A stretch of 64,000 bases of DNA from Paenibacillus sp. V4I3. GTDB lineage: Bacteria; Bacillota; Bacilli; Paenibacillales; NBRC-103111. Numbering within the stretch: position 1 is the first letter of the stretch; each line of letters starts with the position of its first letter. The translations under genes and the position numbers were made by a program. Below the pieces are notes generated by a model. That model was not told the DNA's origin. It saw nothing but the letters and a program-made list of their open reading frames with translations, and did not search any database. Location: positions 5,988,501 through 6,052,500 of the forward strand of contig NZ_JAUSZA010000001.1 in NCBI RefSeq assembly GCF_030817215.1, read 5' to 3'. Shown here piece after piece: positions 53,173 to 62,192 of the stretch.

Positions 53173-53327
53173 TTGTGTTCCTCCCTTTTATTTGCAGTTA
53201 CGCTTTGGGTATTTACTTGTAAGCGTGTCAGCTTCCCTTTTTATATTAAAAGCGCTTCCAACTTTCGTAAATAAAACGATTTCCACCCGCTTATATTTTT
53301 CTTTGACTTTCCTTTAAAAACAAAAAA

Positions 53328-53351
53328 AACCTTGTCATATCAAGGTTTTTC
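53328..53351 (-). terminator. terminator of the KtrB-type gene
   Basis: 9-bp stem AAAACCTTG/CAAGGTTTT (53328-53336 with 53343-53351), and eight T on the minus strand. It lies 65 bp after the stop at 53416. Confidence 0.8.
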
Positions 53352-53415
53352 TGCGTGTGGAAAATGATAAAGAGGTAGAAATTAGTGAAAAATGAGGAGC
53401 GCAATACCTTTAATA

Positions 53416-54771
53416 TCAGCCGATCGTGATCTTCCCCTCCGGGTAACGGTAAGGCTCTTTTTTCGGCAATGGCGACAAGGAATAGGCAAGCGAGACGGGG
53501 CCAAGACGTCCGACGAACATCAGAATGATGATGAAAACTTTACCGAATCCCGAGAGCTGCGACGTTAATCCAACCGACATTCCCGCAGTAGCATACGCCG
53601 ATGTAACCTCGAACAAAATCCCTAAGAAATGGAAGTTCTCGGTGATCGAGAGGATCATTGTCGAAAGTACGATTAAGATAAAGGAGAGTAACGCAAATGT
53701 AATAGCTTTATAAATCCGATCCTTCGAGATTCTTCGGTGGAACAGAACAATTTCATCCCTGCCTCGAACCATTGCGTAAACCGCTCCAACAAGAATTACG
53801 AAGGTAGTCACCTTAATACCCCCACCGGAAGAACCTGGCGCGGCTCCGATAAACATCATGATAATAATAAAAAACTGCGTAGCTTGCCTCATCGAGGCAA
53901 TATCGACCGTGTTCACACCCGCTGAACGTGATGACACGGATTGCAGCATCGCGCTGAGCGTTTTGCCTATGGCGGACAACGGCTGCAGTGTGAGGGAATT
54001 CGAGTACTCAAACACAAAGATGACCAGTGTGCCTAACAATATCAAAGCCGCGGAGGCGCTGAGGACAACCTGGCTGTGCAGCGTTAGTTTTTTATTCTTA
54101 GGGTATGTAAGCAAGTCAGAGATAACGATAAATCCGATTCCGCCTAAAATGATAAGCACCATCGAAACGATATTCAGGTACGGGTCCTCTACATAATGCA
54201 TGAGACTTCCCATTCTATTAGGTAAACCGCCAAACAGATCGAATCCTGCGTTGTTGAATATCGATATGCTATGAAAAATACCGAAGTACAACGCTTGGCC
54301 AATTGGCATTTCAAATGACCAGCGAAGTGCGAATAACAATGCGCCTGCCAGTTCAATATACAGCGCATAGATCAGCACCTTACGAAAAAGACGGACTATG
54401 CCTTCCGTTGATTCATGGTTCATCGCCTCCTTGAGAATAAGGCGTTCCTGAAAGGAAATACGACGGCGGAGAACGAGTGCGATTAATGTAGACATGGTCA
54501 TAAAGCCGAGCCCGCCAATTTGGACTAGCAGAATGATGACAATCTCCCCAAAGGCCGATAAATGTGCTCCTGTATTGATCACGGACAGCCCGGTAACACA
54601 AGTAGCGGAAGTCGCCATAAATAAGGCATCAATGAATGTTAATCTGCCTGCGCCAAAATAGGAGATAGGCAGCCACAGTAGTACGGCACCAATTAGGATG
54701 ATCACTAGGAATCCGATCGCCATAACTTGAGGAGGACTCCAGCGGAATTTTTTCTTGAAATGAGTTAACAT
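53416..54771 (-). CDS. KtrB/TrkH family potassium uptake membrane subunit
   Basis: 451 aa with the four-fold M1-P-M2 repeat architecture. The first pore loop T-S-A-T-C-V-T-G-L, N-N-A-G-F-D, S-S-R-S-A-G and A-T-A-G-M-S give the four filter glycines. The family takes up K+ with sodium, gated by a cytosolic KtrA/KtrC ring, but no such gene is in the window. Length is close to B. subtilis KtrB/KtrD. Single gene with a terminator. Confidence 0.92.
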   Translation of the reverse strand: MLTHFKKKFRWSPPQVMAIGFLVIILIGAVLLWLPISYFGAGRLTFIDALFMATSATCVTGLSVINTGAHLSAFGEIVIILLVQIGGLGFMTMSTLIALVLRRRISFQERLILKEAMNHESTEGIVRLFRKVLIYALYIELAGALLFALRWSFEMPIGQALYFGIFHSISIFNNAGFDLFGGLPNRMGSLMHYVEDPYLNIVSMVLIILGGIGFIVISDLLTYPKNKKLTLHSQVVLSASAALILLGTLVIFVFEYSNSLTLQPLSAIGKTLSAMLQSVSSRSAGVNTVDIASMRQATQFFIIIMMFIGAAPGSSGGGIKVTTFVILVGAVYAMVRGRDEIVLFHRRISKDRIYKAITFALLSFILIVLSTMILSITENFHFLGILFEVTSAYATAGMSVGLTSQLSGFGKVFIIILMFVGRLGPVSLAYSLSPLPKKEPYRYPEGKITIG

Positions 54772-54955
54772 ATAGGGACTCCATAAACTTATGATTGTCC
54801 GATTATTGTATAATCTGTCAATAACAAAGTAAAGACAGCATTAAACAAGATGGTATGCCCTAAATTGTCTTATAGAATTTTTGATAATTATTTCTTCTTT
54901 TCATTCGAATTATGGTAAGATATCGTACGATAACTTTAAGAAGGGAGTTCCAACC

Positions 54956-56224
54956 GTGTCTCGTATTATTCAAGTAGATGAACGCCCCTCCATAGGCGAA
55001 AGTATTCCCCTTAGTTTACAACATTTATTTGCTATGTTTGGCTCCACCGTGCTGGTCCCTATTTTGTTTCATGTCGATCCAGCTACTATTCTTTTGATGA
55101 ACGGGATAGGCACCTTGCTTTATATTTTCATCACAAAAGGAAAGATCCCGGCTTTCTTGGGGTCAAGCTTCGCCTTCCTCTCTCCTGTTTTCGTCGTCAT
55201 CGCTTCCAAAGGATATAGTTCGGCGTTAGGCGGATTTCTGGTTGTTGGATTGATTTTTACAATCATAGCGTTGTTGATTCGGGTCGTGGGGACACGCTGG
55301 ATTGACGTTGTATTTCCACCTGCTGCGATGGGAGCGATAGTTTCCGTTATCGGTTTAGAGTTGGTGCCTACAGCTGCCACTATGGCAGGTATTATTCCAC
55401 CGGCTAATTTAAAAGAAGCCTGGGTTCCCGATCCTATCGTTATCTCGGTTTCTATTTTTACATTTTTGGTAGGCGTAGTAGGTTCCATTGTCTTTCGTGG
55501 ACTTTTGAAGGTCATTCCCATTTTGGTAGCCATCTTTGTCGGTTACCTACTTGCAGCACTGCTTGGTTTGGTGCATATTGGTGAAACGTTTGGGGCTGCT
55601 CAGTGGTTCAGACTCCCTACATTTTACAGCCCAACATTCGATCTGGCGAGTATCTTAATCATTGCTCCTGCTGCTTTAGTCGTCATTGCGGAGCATATTG
55701 GCCACTTGATTGTTACCGGGAATATGGTAGGAAAAGATTTATCAAAAGACCCTGGACTAAGTAGATCCTTACTCGGAAATGGCATCTCTACGATGCTGTC
55801 CTCCTTAGTAGGTTCAACACCAAATACAACTTACGGTGAAAACATCGGTGTCATGGCGATTAGCCGCGTATATTCTGTGTGGGTTATCGGAGGAGCAGCG
55901 ATCCTGGCGATTGTGCTCTCCTTTGTCGGAAAAATCTCAGCATTGATTCAAACCATTCCAACTCCTGTCATGGGCGGCGTTTCCTTGCTGCTGTTCGGTA
56001 TCATCGCCGCTTCGGGGATCCGCATGCTGGTGGAAACCAAAGTCGATTATTCCAAACCGGTCAATCTAATTCTAACAACCGTTGTTCTTGTCATTGGCCT
56101 TAGCGGAGCAACGCTGAAATTGGGACATTTTGAACTGAAAGGTATGGCACTGGCCACCATAGTTGCCATTCTACTCAGCTTGTTCTTCAAGCTGCTGGAG
56201 GTTTTCAAGCTTTCTAACGACTAA
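54956..56224 (+). CDS. uraA: uracil/xanthine permease family transporter (UraA-like)
   Basis: 422-aa nucleobase:cation symporter-2 with about 14 hydrophobic segments. Motifs: L-S-L-Q-H-L-F-A-M-F-G near the N-terminus, A-E-H-I-G-H substrate loop and S-T-P-N-T-T-Y-G-E-N-I-G, characteristic of uracil permeases. GTG at 54956 is preferred since AAGGGAG lies upstream; a longer frame begins within the promoter region. The perfect palindrome TATCGTACGATA at 54921-54932 is about 25 bp upstream and could be an operator. Confidence 0.9.
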   Translation: MSRIIQVDERPSIGESIPLSLQHLFAMFGSTVLVPILFHVDPATILLMNGIGTLLYIFITKGKIPAFLGSSFAFLSPVFVVIASKGYSSALGGFLVVGLIFTIIALLIRVVGTRWIDVVFPPAAMGAIVSVIGLELVPTAATMAGIIPPANLKEAWVPDPIVISVSIFTFLVGVVGSIVFRGLLKVIPILVAIFVGYLLAALLGLVHIGETFGAAQWFRLPTFYSPTFDLASILIIAPAALVVIAEHIGHLIVTGNMVGKDLSKDPGLSRSLLGNGISTMLSSLVGSTPNTTYGENIGVMAISRVYSVWVIGGAAILAIVLSFVGKISALIQTIPTPVMGGVSLLLFGIIAASGIRMLVETKVDYSKPVNLILTTVVLVIGLSGATLKLGHFELKGMALATIVAILLSLFFKLLEVFKLSND

Positions 56225-56242
56225 AGCTCAAATGGTATAAAG

Positions 56243-56286
56243 AATGGCTATCCCTTAAGTCTTAACAGACCCGGGGGATAGCCATT
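56243..56286 (+). terminator. terminator of uraA
   Basis: 12-bp stem (56243-56254 with 56275-56286), and TTTTTT follows. It lies 19 bp after the stop. Confidence 0.85.
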
Positions 56287-56306
56287 TTTTTAAATATTAG
56301 ACATCG

Positions 56307-57212
56307 TTATATCTGCTTCAAGCTCTTAAAAACATGGATGGCATCAAAAAAAGGCACGTTATATCTACCATCCTCCTGAACTGTCCAACAGGTTGCTAGA
56401 ACTGAATGTGCAAAACCCCACGATAACATTCTTTTTTTGTCTAAGTTCAACTCTTTTACAAATATATCAATACGCTTCTCAATGACATGTGTTGAATCTC
56501 CATTAGGCAATTTATTTAATAAATACTGAATGACGTCGTATTCTCTGTCTCCAATCAACCCTTTAGGATCAATCGCTAACCAAGGTTCTCTAGCAGCCAT
56601 TAAAATATTGTAATGATGTAAATCGCCATGAAGTAAAAATGGTTTATCCGGCATAGCGTTCATTGATCTATAAGTGTCAACTGCTTCATGTAGAATATCT
56701 TTTGTTATAGGACCGTGACCTTCTATATTTCTCTTATAAATATTGATTAATTTCTCTTCCATATGCATAGTTGTTGGAATGCTAGATGAATTAGAAGGTG
56801 CAGGAATCCATAATTTCTTCATTACTTGTGAGGCTATATGTGCAGCTTCGTCCTCACTTTCTAATGACGCTAGTGTTTGCCCTGGAATTAATCGTTCAAG
56901 AATAAGAATCCCTTTTGCGATATCAACATCAATGATTTTAACTATGCCATTCCCATTAAAAAGTGTTAGAGCATCGACTTCAGATACAAATTCATCACCT
57001 GGAATGACGAGTTTTATCACAACTTCAGTTCCGTCTTTCCGAATGGCAGGAGCCACAAAATTAAAAGATAAATCAAACGGGGACATCATTTTCATTTGCC
57101 AACGCTTTTCACAATCATAAATAAGCCTGTCAAAATTTCTCAACCACTCTTCGGCTTTACCCTTATGGACGTCTCTTAATGTTTGAACGAATTGTTTTGG
57201 TAAGCTGCTCAT
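56307..57212 (-). CDS. APH(6)/streptomycin 3''-kinase-like aminoglycoside phosphotransferase
   Basis: 301-aa kinase-like protein. Catalytic loop H-G-D-L-H-H-Y-N-I-L, metal-binding A-I-D-P-K-G-L, and N-terminal V-V-I-K-L with E-V-D-A-L-T-L-F. These match the aminoglycoside/hydroxyurea resistance kinase family. GGGGGT is seven bases before the ATG at 57212; a start 8 codons earlier is possible. Intrinsic copies in Bacillota often give no clinical resistance; the substrate is not proven. AT content is higher than that of its neighbours. Confidence 0.85.
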   Translation of the reverse strand: MSSLPKQFVQTLRDVHKGKAEEWLRNFDRLIYDCEKRWQMKMMSPFDLSFNFVAPAIRKDGTEVVIKLVIPGDEFVSEVDALTLFNGNGIVKIIDVDIAKGILILERLIPGQTLASLESEDEAAHIASQVMKKLWIPAPSNSSSIPTTMHMEEKLINIYKRNIEGHGPITKDILHEAVDTYRSMNAMPDKPFLLHGDLHHYNILMAAREPWLAIDPKGLIGDREYDVIQYLLNKLPNGDSTHVIEKRIDIFVKELNLDKKRMLSWGFAHSVLATCWTVQEDGRYNVPFFDAIHVFKSLKQI

Positions 57213-57403
57213 TGTCTTTACCCCCACAATAGTCAAATCCTGATCAATTTAAAGTCTATTCGATCTCATTATAAGATATATCGTTCAGATTATGTACTTA
57301 TCTACATATGAGAATGGTTTCATCTAATATAGGATTTGTTTTTACCTGAATTTTTTATTAAAATATATAAATTCGCTAACCATTTTGCAAAGAAGGAACC
57401 CAT

Positions 57404-57748
57404 ATGCCTTTTCTCAGATTTAAAGGTTTTCAAAAGGATTTCATTTCTTCGATTTCAAGTACCGTCATCCAACAATTTTCAAAGTTAACGGGCGTTTTGC
57501 AAGAGAAAATAAAAATTGAACTTCTTCTTGTGGAACAATTAAATAATTCTCCCCTATCCTTAGAAATATATATGTTCCCTAGAGATCAGGAATTGCATGA
57601 TAGCATTGTTAAAGAACTCTATACGATTTTATGTGAACATGGCTTTCGCGATGTTCATATCTTTTTTATCCTGCTTTCTCCTCATTTGTACTATAAAGAA
57701 GGACAACCATTAATCACCAATCATTCAGAACCTTTCTTAATAACATGA
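57404..57748 (+). CDS. DUF1904 family protein
   Basis: 114 aa, starts M-P-F-L-R-F-K-G-F, typical for DUF1904 (a tautomerase-like small fold). Proline 2 is present. An E-I-Y-M-F-P-R-D-Q segment follows in the middle. AAGGA precedes the ATG. Function is unknown. Single gene with a strong terminator; AT-rich like the kinase gene beside it. Confidence 0.85.
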   Translation: MPFLRFKGFQKDFISSISSTVIQQFSKLTGVLQEKIKIELLLVEQLNNSPLSLEIYMFPRDQELHDSIVKELYTILCEHGFRDVHIFFILLSPHLYYKEGQPLITNHSEPFLIT

Positions 57749-57773
57749 CTATTTGGAGTAACAAAAGAACAAG

Positions 57774-57800
57774 AAAAGGCACGCTTTTAGCGTGCCTTTT
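57774..57800 (+). terminator. terminator of the DUF1904 gene
   Basis: 12-bp stem (57774-57785 with 57789-57800), a TTT loop, and the right arm ends in TTTT. It can act in both directions. Confidence 0.9.
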
Positions 57801-57897
57801 CTCTATTTAGCACATCCACAGTCATCTTCGGCGACTTTTTGGACAGCCACTTCATGTTGCAGAATTTCGCTAAAATTCTCTTTTATTCTAAATGATT

Positions 57898-59028
57898 CTA
57901 TGCGTACAGATAGGATTTAACGTCCCTCCCGACATATGCTTTCCAAATAATCAGATTGTATGGATAGCTCCAATCTATTTCGTAGCCGCCAAACATCTCG
58001 TGAAGCCGATTATTGTTAAAAATGATCGAGCCCTTCTGGTCAAAAGCGACTCCGTCCACCCAAAGCATCCGATCGTCAGACACAAAGTTATGAAAGCTGC
58101 GACCACTAGCATCGTAGAAGCCGATCCCTTTTCCCTCTAGCATCGTGTAGAATATATTGCCTTTATTGTCTGCGTGCATACCGTCGGTGGTCGTGCCTTT
58201 GCTGCCGATCACTTTCACAGCATCTTTAATTTGCTCAAGAGGCGTCTGATCGTTTTTCAGAAGTGAGGTATCGATAGCGTACAAATTGCGGCCGGTTACC
58301 TGGCAATAGTACAACGTGCTGCGGTCTGCGGACAAGGCAATGCCGTCGGCGCCGATGCGCAGTGGCTTATCTTTAAACACAGGTTTGTAATCGATTTGAA
58401 AATGAAAATCGGGAAATTCCTGTGTGCTGTAATGCCGGTCCAATACTCGCCGAAACGTTCTCGTTCGCATGTTGTAAACGATGATTCCGCCATCCAGCGG
58501 GTGGTCCGGCCAACCACATCCCGAATCCGTTATGTAAACGAATCCGTTCTTGTTATCGATTACGACGTCATTGAGGAAGGAAGTTCGAAGTGGCGCAATT
58601 TCGTTCGGAATGACGATCGAGTCGAGCAGCTTATTCGTATTCAAGTCCCAGATGACCAGCTTCTGTGAGCCTTCCGGAGAAGGTGCATAAGCGATTTTAC
58701 CCTGATCCAGCAGCCACATCCGGTTATATTCGTCTATCTCATAGCCGAGGACGGATTGTAATGCTTGAACGTTACCGGCCTTATTCCAATCCCAGCTTGG
58801 GAAGGCTTCCAGTAACGGTTTTCCATCCCTTACGACAATGCGGTTCATCGTAGCGGGTATACCGTGCGCCCACCGCGGGACTGAAACATAATAGTTGCCT
58901 TGATGATCGACCTTGACGCCCGCGGGCATCGCCTTTTTCCAGAATTGGTTCGTCTCGAACTCCTGTTTCATCCCGGGATTGGGGAAATTCCAGTCCAACC
59001 GGTTCCAGTGGCATATCATTTTATACAT
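57898..59028 (-). CDS. major royal jelly / yellow family protein
   Basis: 376 aa, six-bladed propeller of the MRJP/yellow family: V-P-R-W-A-H-G-I-P-A-T near residue 55, D-E-Y-N-R-M-W-L-L-D, F-V-Y-I-T-D-S-G, D-G-I-A-L-S, and G-T-T-T-D-G-M-H-A-D near residue 290. No signal peptide. Family members in insects are secreted or act in melanin synthesis (dopachrome conversion); bacterial members have no settled role. No clear ribosome-binding site before M-Y-K-M-I-C (GGCTTTAACCCG), so the start is uncertain. Confidence 0.85.
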   Translation of the reverse strand: MYKMICHWNRLDWNFPNPGMKQEFETNQFWKKAMPAGVKVDHQGNYYVSVPRWAHGIPATMNRIVVRDGKPLLEAFPSWDWNKAGNVQALQSVLGYEIDEYNRMWLLDQGKIAYAPSPEGSQKLVIWDLNTNKLLDSIVIPNEIAPLRTSFLNDVVIDNKNGFVYITDSGCGWPDHPLDGGIIVYNMRTRTFRRVLDRHYSTQEFPDFHFQIDYKPVFKDKPLRIGADGIALSADRSTLYYCQVTGRNLYAIDTSLLKNDQTPLEQIKDAVKVIGSKGTTTDGMHADNKGNIFYTMLEGKGIGFYDASGRSFHNFVSDDRMLWVDGVAFDQKGSIIFNNNRLHEMFGGYEIDWSYPYNLIIWKAYVGRDVKSYLYA

Positions 59029-59097
59029 CGGGTTAAAGCCTCCTGCGACCTTATAATCAGGTTAAACACCTTCCTTATAGGTATGCGCACAGGAAAA

Positions 59098-59113
59098 AAG
59101 AGCGTGGGCTCTT
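59098..59113 (-). terminator. terminator of fosB
   Basis: 6-bp stem AAGAGC/GCTCTT with 4-nt loop; on the minus strand TTTTTTCC follows. It lies 29 bp after the stop. Confidence 0.75.
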
Positions 59114-59141
59114 AGCTTTTTACATTCCAAATTAGAAACAT

Positions 59142-59567
59142 TTATTCATCGTTAAACTCCATATGCGTTTTATCCTGTCTATAATAATCTAATCTGTCCT
59201 GTAAAGTACCTGTATGAAATTCGAACTTATGACCGTCTGGGTCTGTGAAATAAATAGACTTCTTATCTTTCTCGTCTCTTGGACGACCTGGAAGGATGTT
59301 AACATGCAATTTCTTTAGTTTCTCATACAGACCATCAAAGTCGGCTTCTTCAATTGAAAAAGCAATGTGTGTGTACGATAGATTTATTTCATTACGTGGA
59401 ATATCTTGTTCTACATTTAGGGCAATCCACATGCCATTCAGATCAAAATAGGCAGTACTTCTTCCTTTAACTAACGGCTTTGCATCAAAAACATGTTGAT
59501 AAAACGAAATCGATTTCTCTAAATTAGAAACAGAAAATAATAAATGATTCAAATCTTTAATAGACAC
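59142..59567 (-). CDS. fosB: metallothiol transferase FosB (fosfomycin resistance)
   Basis: 141-aa vicinal-oxygen-chelate enzyme. Metal ligands are His8 (N-H-L-L-F), His67 (Y-T-H-I-A-F) and Glu116 (K-F-E-F-H), with the R-P-R-D-E-K-D-K-K-S-I-Y-F-T-D-P-D-G-H block typical of FosB. Adds bacillithiol to fosfomycin in the cytoplasm. GTG start with GAGGTGA upstream. Seventeen bases after the MocR gene, on the same strand. Intrinsic fosB copies are frequent in Bacillales. Confidence 0.92.
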   Translation of the reverse strand: MSIKDLNHLLFSVSNLEKSISFYQHVFDAKPLVKGRSTAYFDLNGMWIALNVEQDIPRNEINLSYTHIAFSIEEADFDGLYEKLKKLHVNILPGRPRDEKDKKSIYFTDPDGHKFEFHTGTLQDRLDYYRQDKTHMEFNDE

Positions 59568-59583
59568 CCGATCACCTCAGAAT

Positions 59584-61041
59584 TTATTTATTTTTACTGA
59601 CCCCAGCTAACTCTTTAATCATCTCCGCCAAATGCTCAATCCCCCATTCAAGCTCATGAAGCTTGGCGTAGGCATAGGAAATACGCAAGTAACTTCCCGC
59701 ATTTCTATCATAAATCGAACCCGGGTTCAGCAAAATCCCTGCTTTCAAAGCACGCTCAAACAGCATTTGCATGGGCACATCCACATGGAGACGAACCCAA
59801 ATGTAGAAACCGCCTGCCGGCACTGACCAGGAAGCAATCTCTGTAAAATTGGTCTTCAACAACTGAACAGTGAGATCCCGTCTTCTCTTAAGTTGATCTC
59901 TAGCATAGACAAGATGCTCTTGATATAAGCCTCTGCCAAGCCATTCGGCTGCTGCCCATTGGGATACCGAGCTCGAGCCGTAATCGTTCTGCATTTTAAT
60001 ATCAGCCAATCGTTCAATAACCGGCTCTGGGGCAACTACCCAACCAATTCTTAGTCCTGGACTTAAGGTCTTCGACAAACTCCCCAAATAGAGGACTAGT
60101 GCATTAGGGTCCCTGGACTTTAATGGTAGAGGTGGTGGCGTTTCAAACCAAAGCTCCCTGTAGGCATCGTCCTCAATGATTGGAAGTCCCTCATCCGCGC
60201 AGATTCTCATCAGCTCTTGACGTCTTGGCTCTGACATCAGCGTACTGGTAGGATTATGGAAAGTAGGAATGGTATAAAGCAGTGAAGCGTTATAGCCTTC
60301 TTTGTAACGGCTAATCTGATTCGTCTGAATGCCTTCTTCATCCATAGGTAGACCAACTAGCTTAATTGCACTAGATTGGAACACATGGACCGAATACAGA
60401 TAAGATGGCTTTTCCAAAAGGATGGAAGAACCTCGCTGCAGCAAACCGATGGATATGAGCTGTAATGCTTGGAGCGAGCCAGATACAATAAGAATGTTGG
60501 AGGGTGAAGTTTGAACGCCAATTCCATGCATGTACGCGGCTACCTGTTCCCGCAAATACTGATTTCCCTTAGGTTCTTCATATCCCAATGAGAAAGGATT
60601 CAATGAACTATTTTCAAAAATCTTTTTCATTTCTTCAGAAGGAAGCAGTTCAGGGGAAAGCTCTCCAGTCCCCAAACGGATAATGCCATCTTGAAATTCC
60701 GCACGATTAATGTGCTGTATGGCAGGCTGGTTTGGATAATAAGTGCCGGCTTGCACATAAGAGCTCCAGTCAGGGGGAGGCGAAGCCGCTAAAAGGTTCC
60801 AAGAGTTATTGATGACTCTAGTCCCCCCTTTGGTGTTGCCCTCCAATAAGCCCTCGGCAATTAAATCGCTCAGCGCGGTCACAACCGTACTTCGATTCAC
60901 GTTAAAGCGTTCAGCCAGCGCACGCTGTGAAGGAATTTTGGTCCCAACCGCCCATTCGCCTAGCGATATTTTATTTTTAATAAAATCTTTAATCTGAATA
61001 TATAAAGGGGTTTCCGACGATAAGTCCGGTTTCCAGTCCAT
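59584..61041 (-). CDS. MocR family regulator (GntR HTH fused to aminotransferase domain)
   Basis: 485 aa. N-terminal GntR-type winged helix (T-P-L-Y-I-Q-I-K-D-F, S-Q-R-A-L-A-E-R-F-N-V-N-R-S-T-V), linker, then a fold-type I aminotransferase domain with P-T-F-H-N-P-T, E-D-D-A-Y-R-E-L, and the PLP lysine in L-G-S-L-S-K-T-L-S-P-G. ATG at 61041 follows GGAGAGG; a start 26 codons upstream is in frame but weak. Divergent from a LysE-type exporter gene 130 bp away, which it probably controls. Ligand likely an amino acid or PLP. Confidence 0.9.
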   Translation of the reverse strand: MDWKPDLSSETPLYIQIKDFIKNKISLGEWAVGTKIPSQRALAERFNVNRSTVVTALSDLIAEGLLEGNTKGGTRVINNSWNLLAASPPPDWSSYVQAGTYYPNQPAIQHINRAEFQDGIIRLGTGELSPELLPSEEMKKIFENSSLNPFSLGYEEPKGNQYLREQVAAYMHGIGVQTSPSNILIVSGSLQALQLISIGLLQRGSSILLEKPSYLYSVHVFQSSAIKLVGLPMDEEGIQTNQISRYKEGYNASLLYTIPTFHNPTSTLMSEPRRQELMRICADEGLPIIEDDAYRELWFETPPPLPLKSRDPNALVLYLGSLSKTLSPGLRIGWVVAPEPVIERLADIKMQNDYGSSSVSQWAAAEWLGRGLYQEHLVYARDQLKRRRDLTVQLLKTNFTEIASWSVPAGGFYIWVRLHVDVPMQMLFERALKAGILLNPGSIYDRNAGSYLRISYAYAKLHELEWGIEHLAEMIKELAGVSKNK

Positions 61042-61171
61042 GCTATGATCCTCTCCTAACAAGTTCAAATATAACATTTGGTTGGGTGATACGCCATCCA
61101 TTTGGAGGGAGACATCCAATAGATTTGTTCTATACTAGTGAAGAATAGTCTTATAGATGGGAGAGATCGTT

Positions 61172-61777
61172 TTGCTGGAAACTGTTTTACATGGGCTTAT
61201 TTTGGGTTTTGGGCTCATTCTGCCTGTAGGGGTACAAAATGTTTTCGTATTCAACCAAGGTGCCCGCGGGCCATCTTACCTTAAATCACTGCCTGTCATC
61301 CTCACGGCGTCGGTTTGTGACACGATCCTTATTTTATTGGCAGTCTTAGGCGTTTCTTTCGTCGTATTATCCTTCACTTGGCTTCAAGCAGCGCTCTATG
61401 GATTTGGATTCTTTTTCCTGTTATATATGGGATGGGTACTCTGGAGGAGTAAACCTGGCTCGATGACCTCACAACGGGAAAATGAGCCAAAAAAACAAAT
61501 CCTGTTTGCAGCATCCGTCTCGTTAATGAATCCCCACGCTATACTTGATACGATTGGAGTTATCGGTACAAATTCCTTACAATATGTTGGCGGAGAAAAA
61601 TGGGTGTTCACTGTCTGCGTTATTCTAGTTTCCTGGTTCTGGTTCTTCGGTTTAGCGTTCGCAGGACGCCTAGTGGGCAAGCGTGATCCTGGGGGGCAAT
61701 TCATTGACAAATTAAACAAGGTTTCTGCTTGTATGATATGGGCTGTTGCTGTCTATATGGGCATGCAATTCTTATAA
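61172..61777 (+). CDS. LysE/ArgO family amino-acid exporter
   Basis: 201-aa membrane protein with five to six hydrophobic segments. Family signature G-L-I-L-P-V-G-V-Q-N-V-F-V-F-N-Q-G at the N-terminus, and N-P-H-A-I-L-D-T in the middle. The best start is TTG at 61172, with GGGAGAG upstream; ATG at 61157 is also in frame. Exports basic amino acids in the family. A -10-like TATACT is at about 61132. Probable target of the divergent MocR regulator. Confidence 0.9.
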   Translation: MLETVLHGLILGFGLILPVGVQNVFVFNQGARGPSYLKSLPVILTASVCDTILILLAVLGVSFVVLSFTWLQAALYGFGFFFLLYMGWVLWRSKPGSMTSQRENEPKKQILFAASVSLMNPHAILDTIGVIGTNSLQYVGGEKWVFTVCVILVSWFWFFGLAFAGRLVGKRDPGGQFIDKLNKVSACMIWAVAVYMGMQFL

Positions 61778-61833
61778 AAGGAATGGAGGAACCGTTGAAC
61801 ACTAGATGAATGAATCCACATACTCGGGAGAAA

Positions 61834-61978
61834 GATGTTGTAAAAAGCACAACAATTACTACCTAAATCCCGCCTCTTACCCTTCGTCGCTCTATAATGT
61901 ATAATAATTGGGCCCGAGACAGGCGATTTTGCAACAAATGGCCTCAAAATGTTGTACGAACTGCAACTTCAAGTTGCA
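61834..61978. repeat. palindromes of the TTGTTGTA type upstream of the TRAP genes
   Basis: 61834-61856 is a 9-5-9 inverted repeat (GATGTTGTA, AAAAG, CACAACAAT), related to those at 36954-37138. 61948-61970 is a degenerate copy, and 61962-61978 is a perfect palindrome TGCAACTT-C-AAGTTGCA. All lie in the gene-free interval 61778-62192. Confidence 0.55.
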
Positions 61979-62010
61979 AAATAGCATTTAGGCGTGTGAA
62001 TTGTTGTAGT

Positions 62011-62054
62011 CAAATAATGAGCAGGTTGTCCCTCCGACAACTGTTCATTATTTG
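62011..62054. other. long hairpin in the 61778-62192 intergenic region
   Basis: Arms 62011-62030 and 62036-62054 pair over 19 positions with two irregularities; the loop is CCTCC. No T-run of terminator type follows on the plus strand. It could end the LysE transcript, or form a leader or operator for the TRAP genes 140 bp downstream. Confidence 0.55.
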
Positions 62055-62151
62055 TTTCAACCCAACCAAATATCTAAAAAAACTACAAAAAAAACTAAAA
62101 ACAATGGCATACCTGTGGGTAGATAGGAGCGCTATACTTAAGTCACATTAA

Positions 62152-62165
62152 TGAAAGCACTTACA
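62152..62165. promoter_or_regulatory. cre-like site upstream of the TRAP genes
   Basis: TGAAAGCACTTACA matches the CcpA consensus except for CA in place of the central CG. It lies 28 bp upstream of the first TRAP gene. A -10-like TATACT is at about 62132. Confidence 0.4.
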
Positions 62166-62192
62166 AATTAGAGAGAGGAGGTCCGCTTTACG

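Noticed and set aside
61396..61719. 107-codon frame antisense to the LysE-type gene
   Set aside because: Shadow of a conserved membrane protein; sequence is low in protein-like features.
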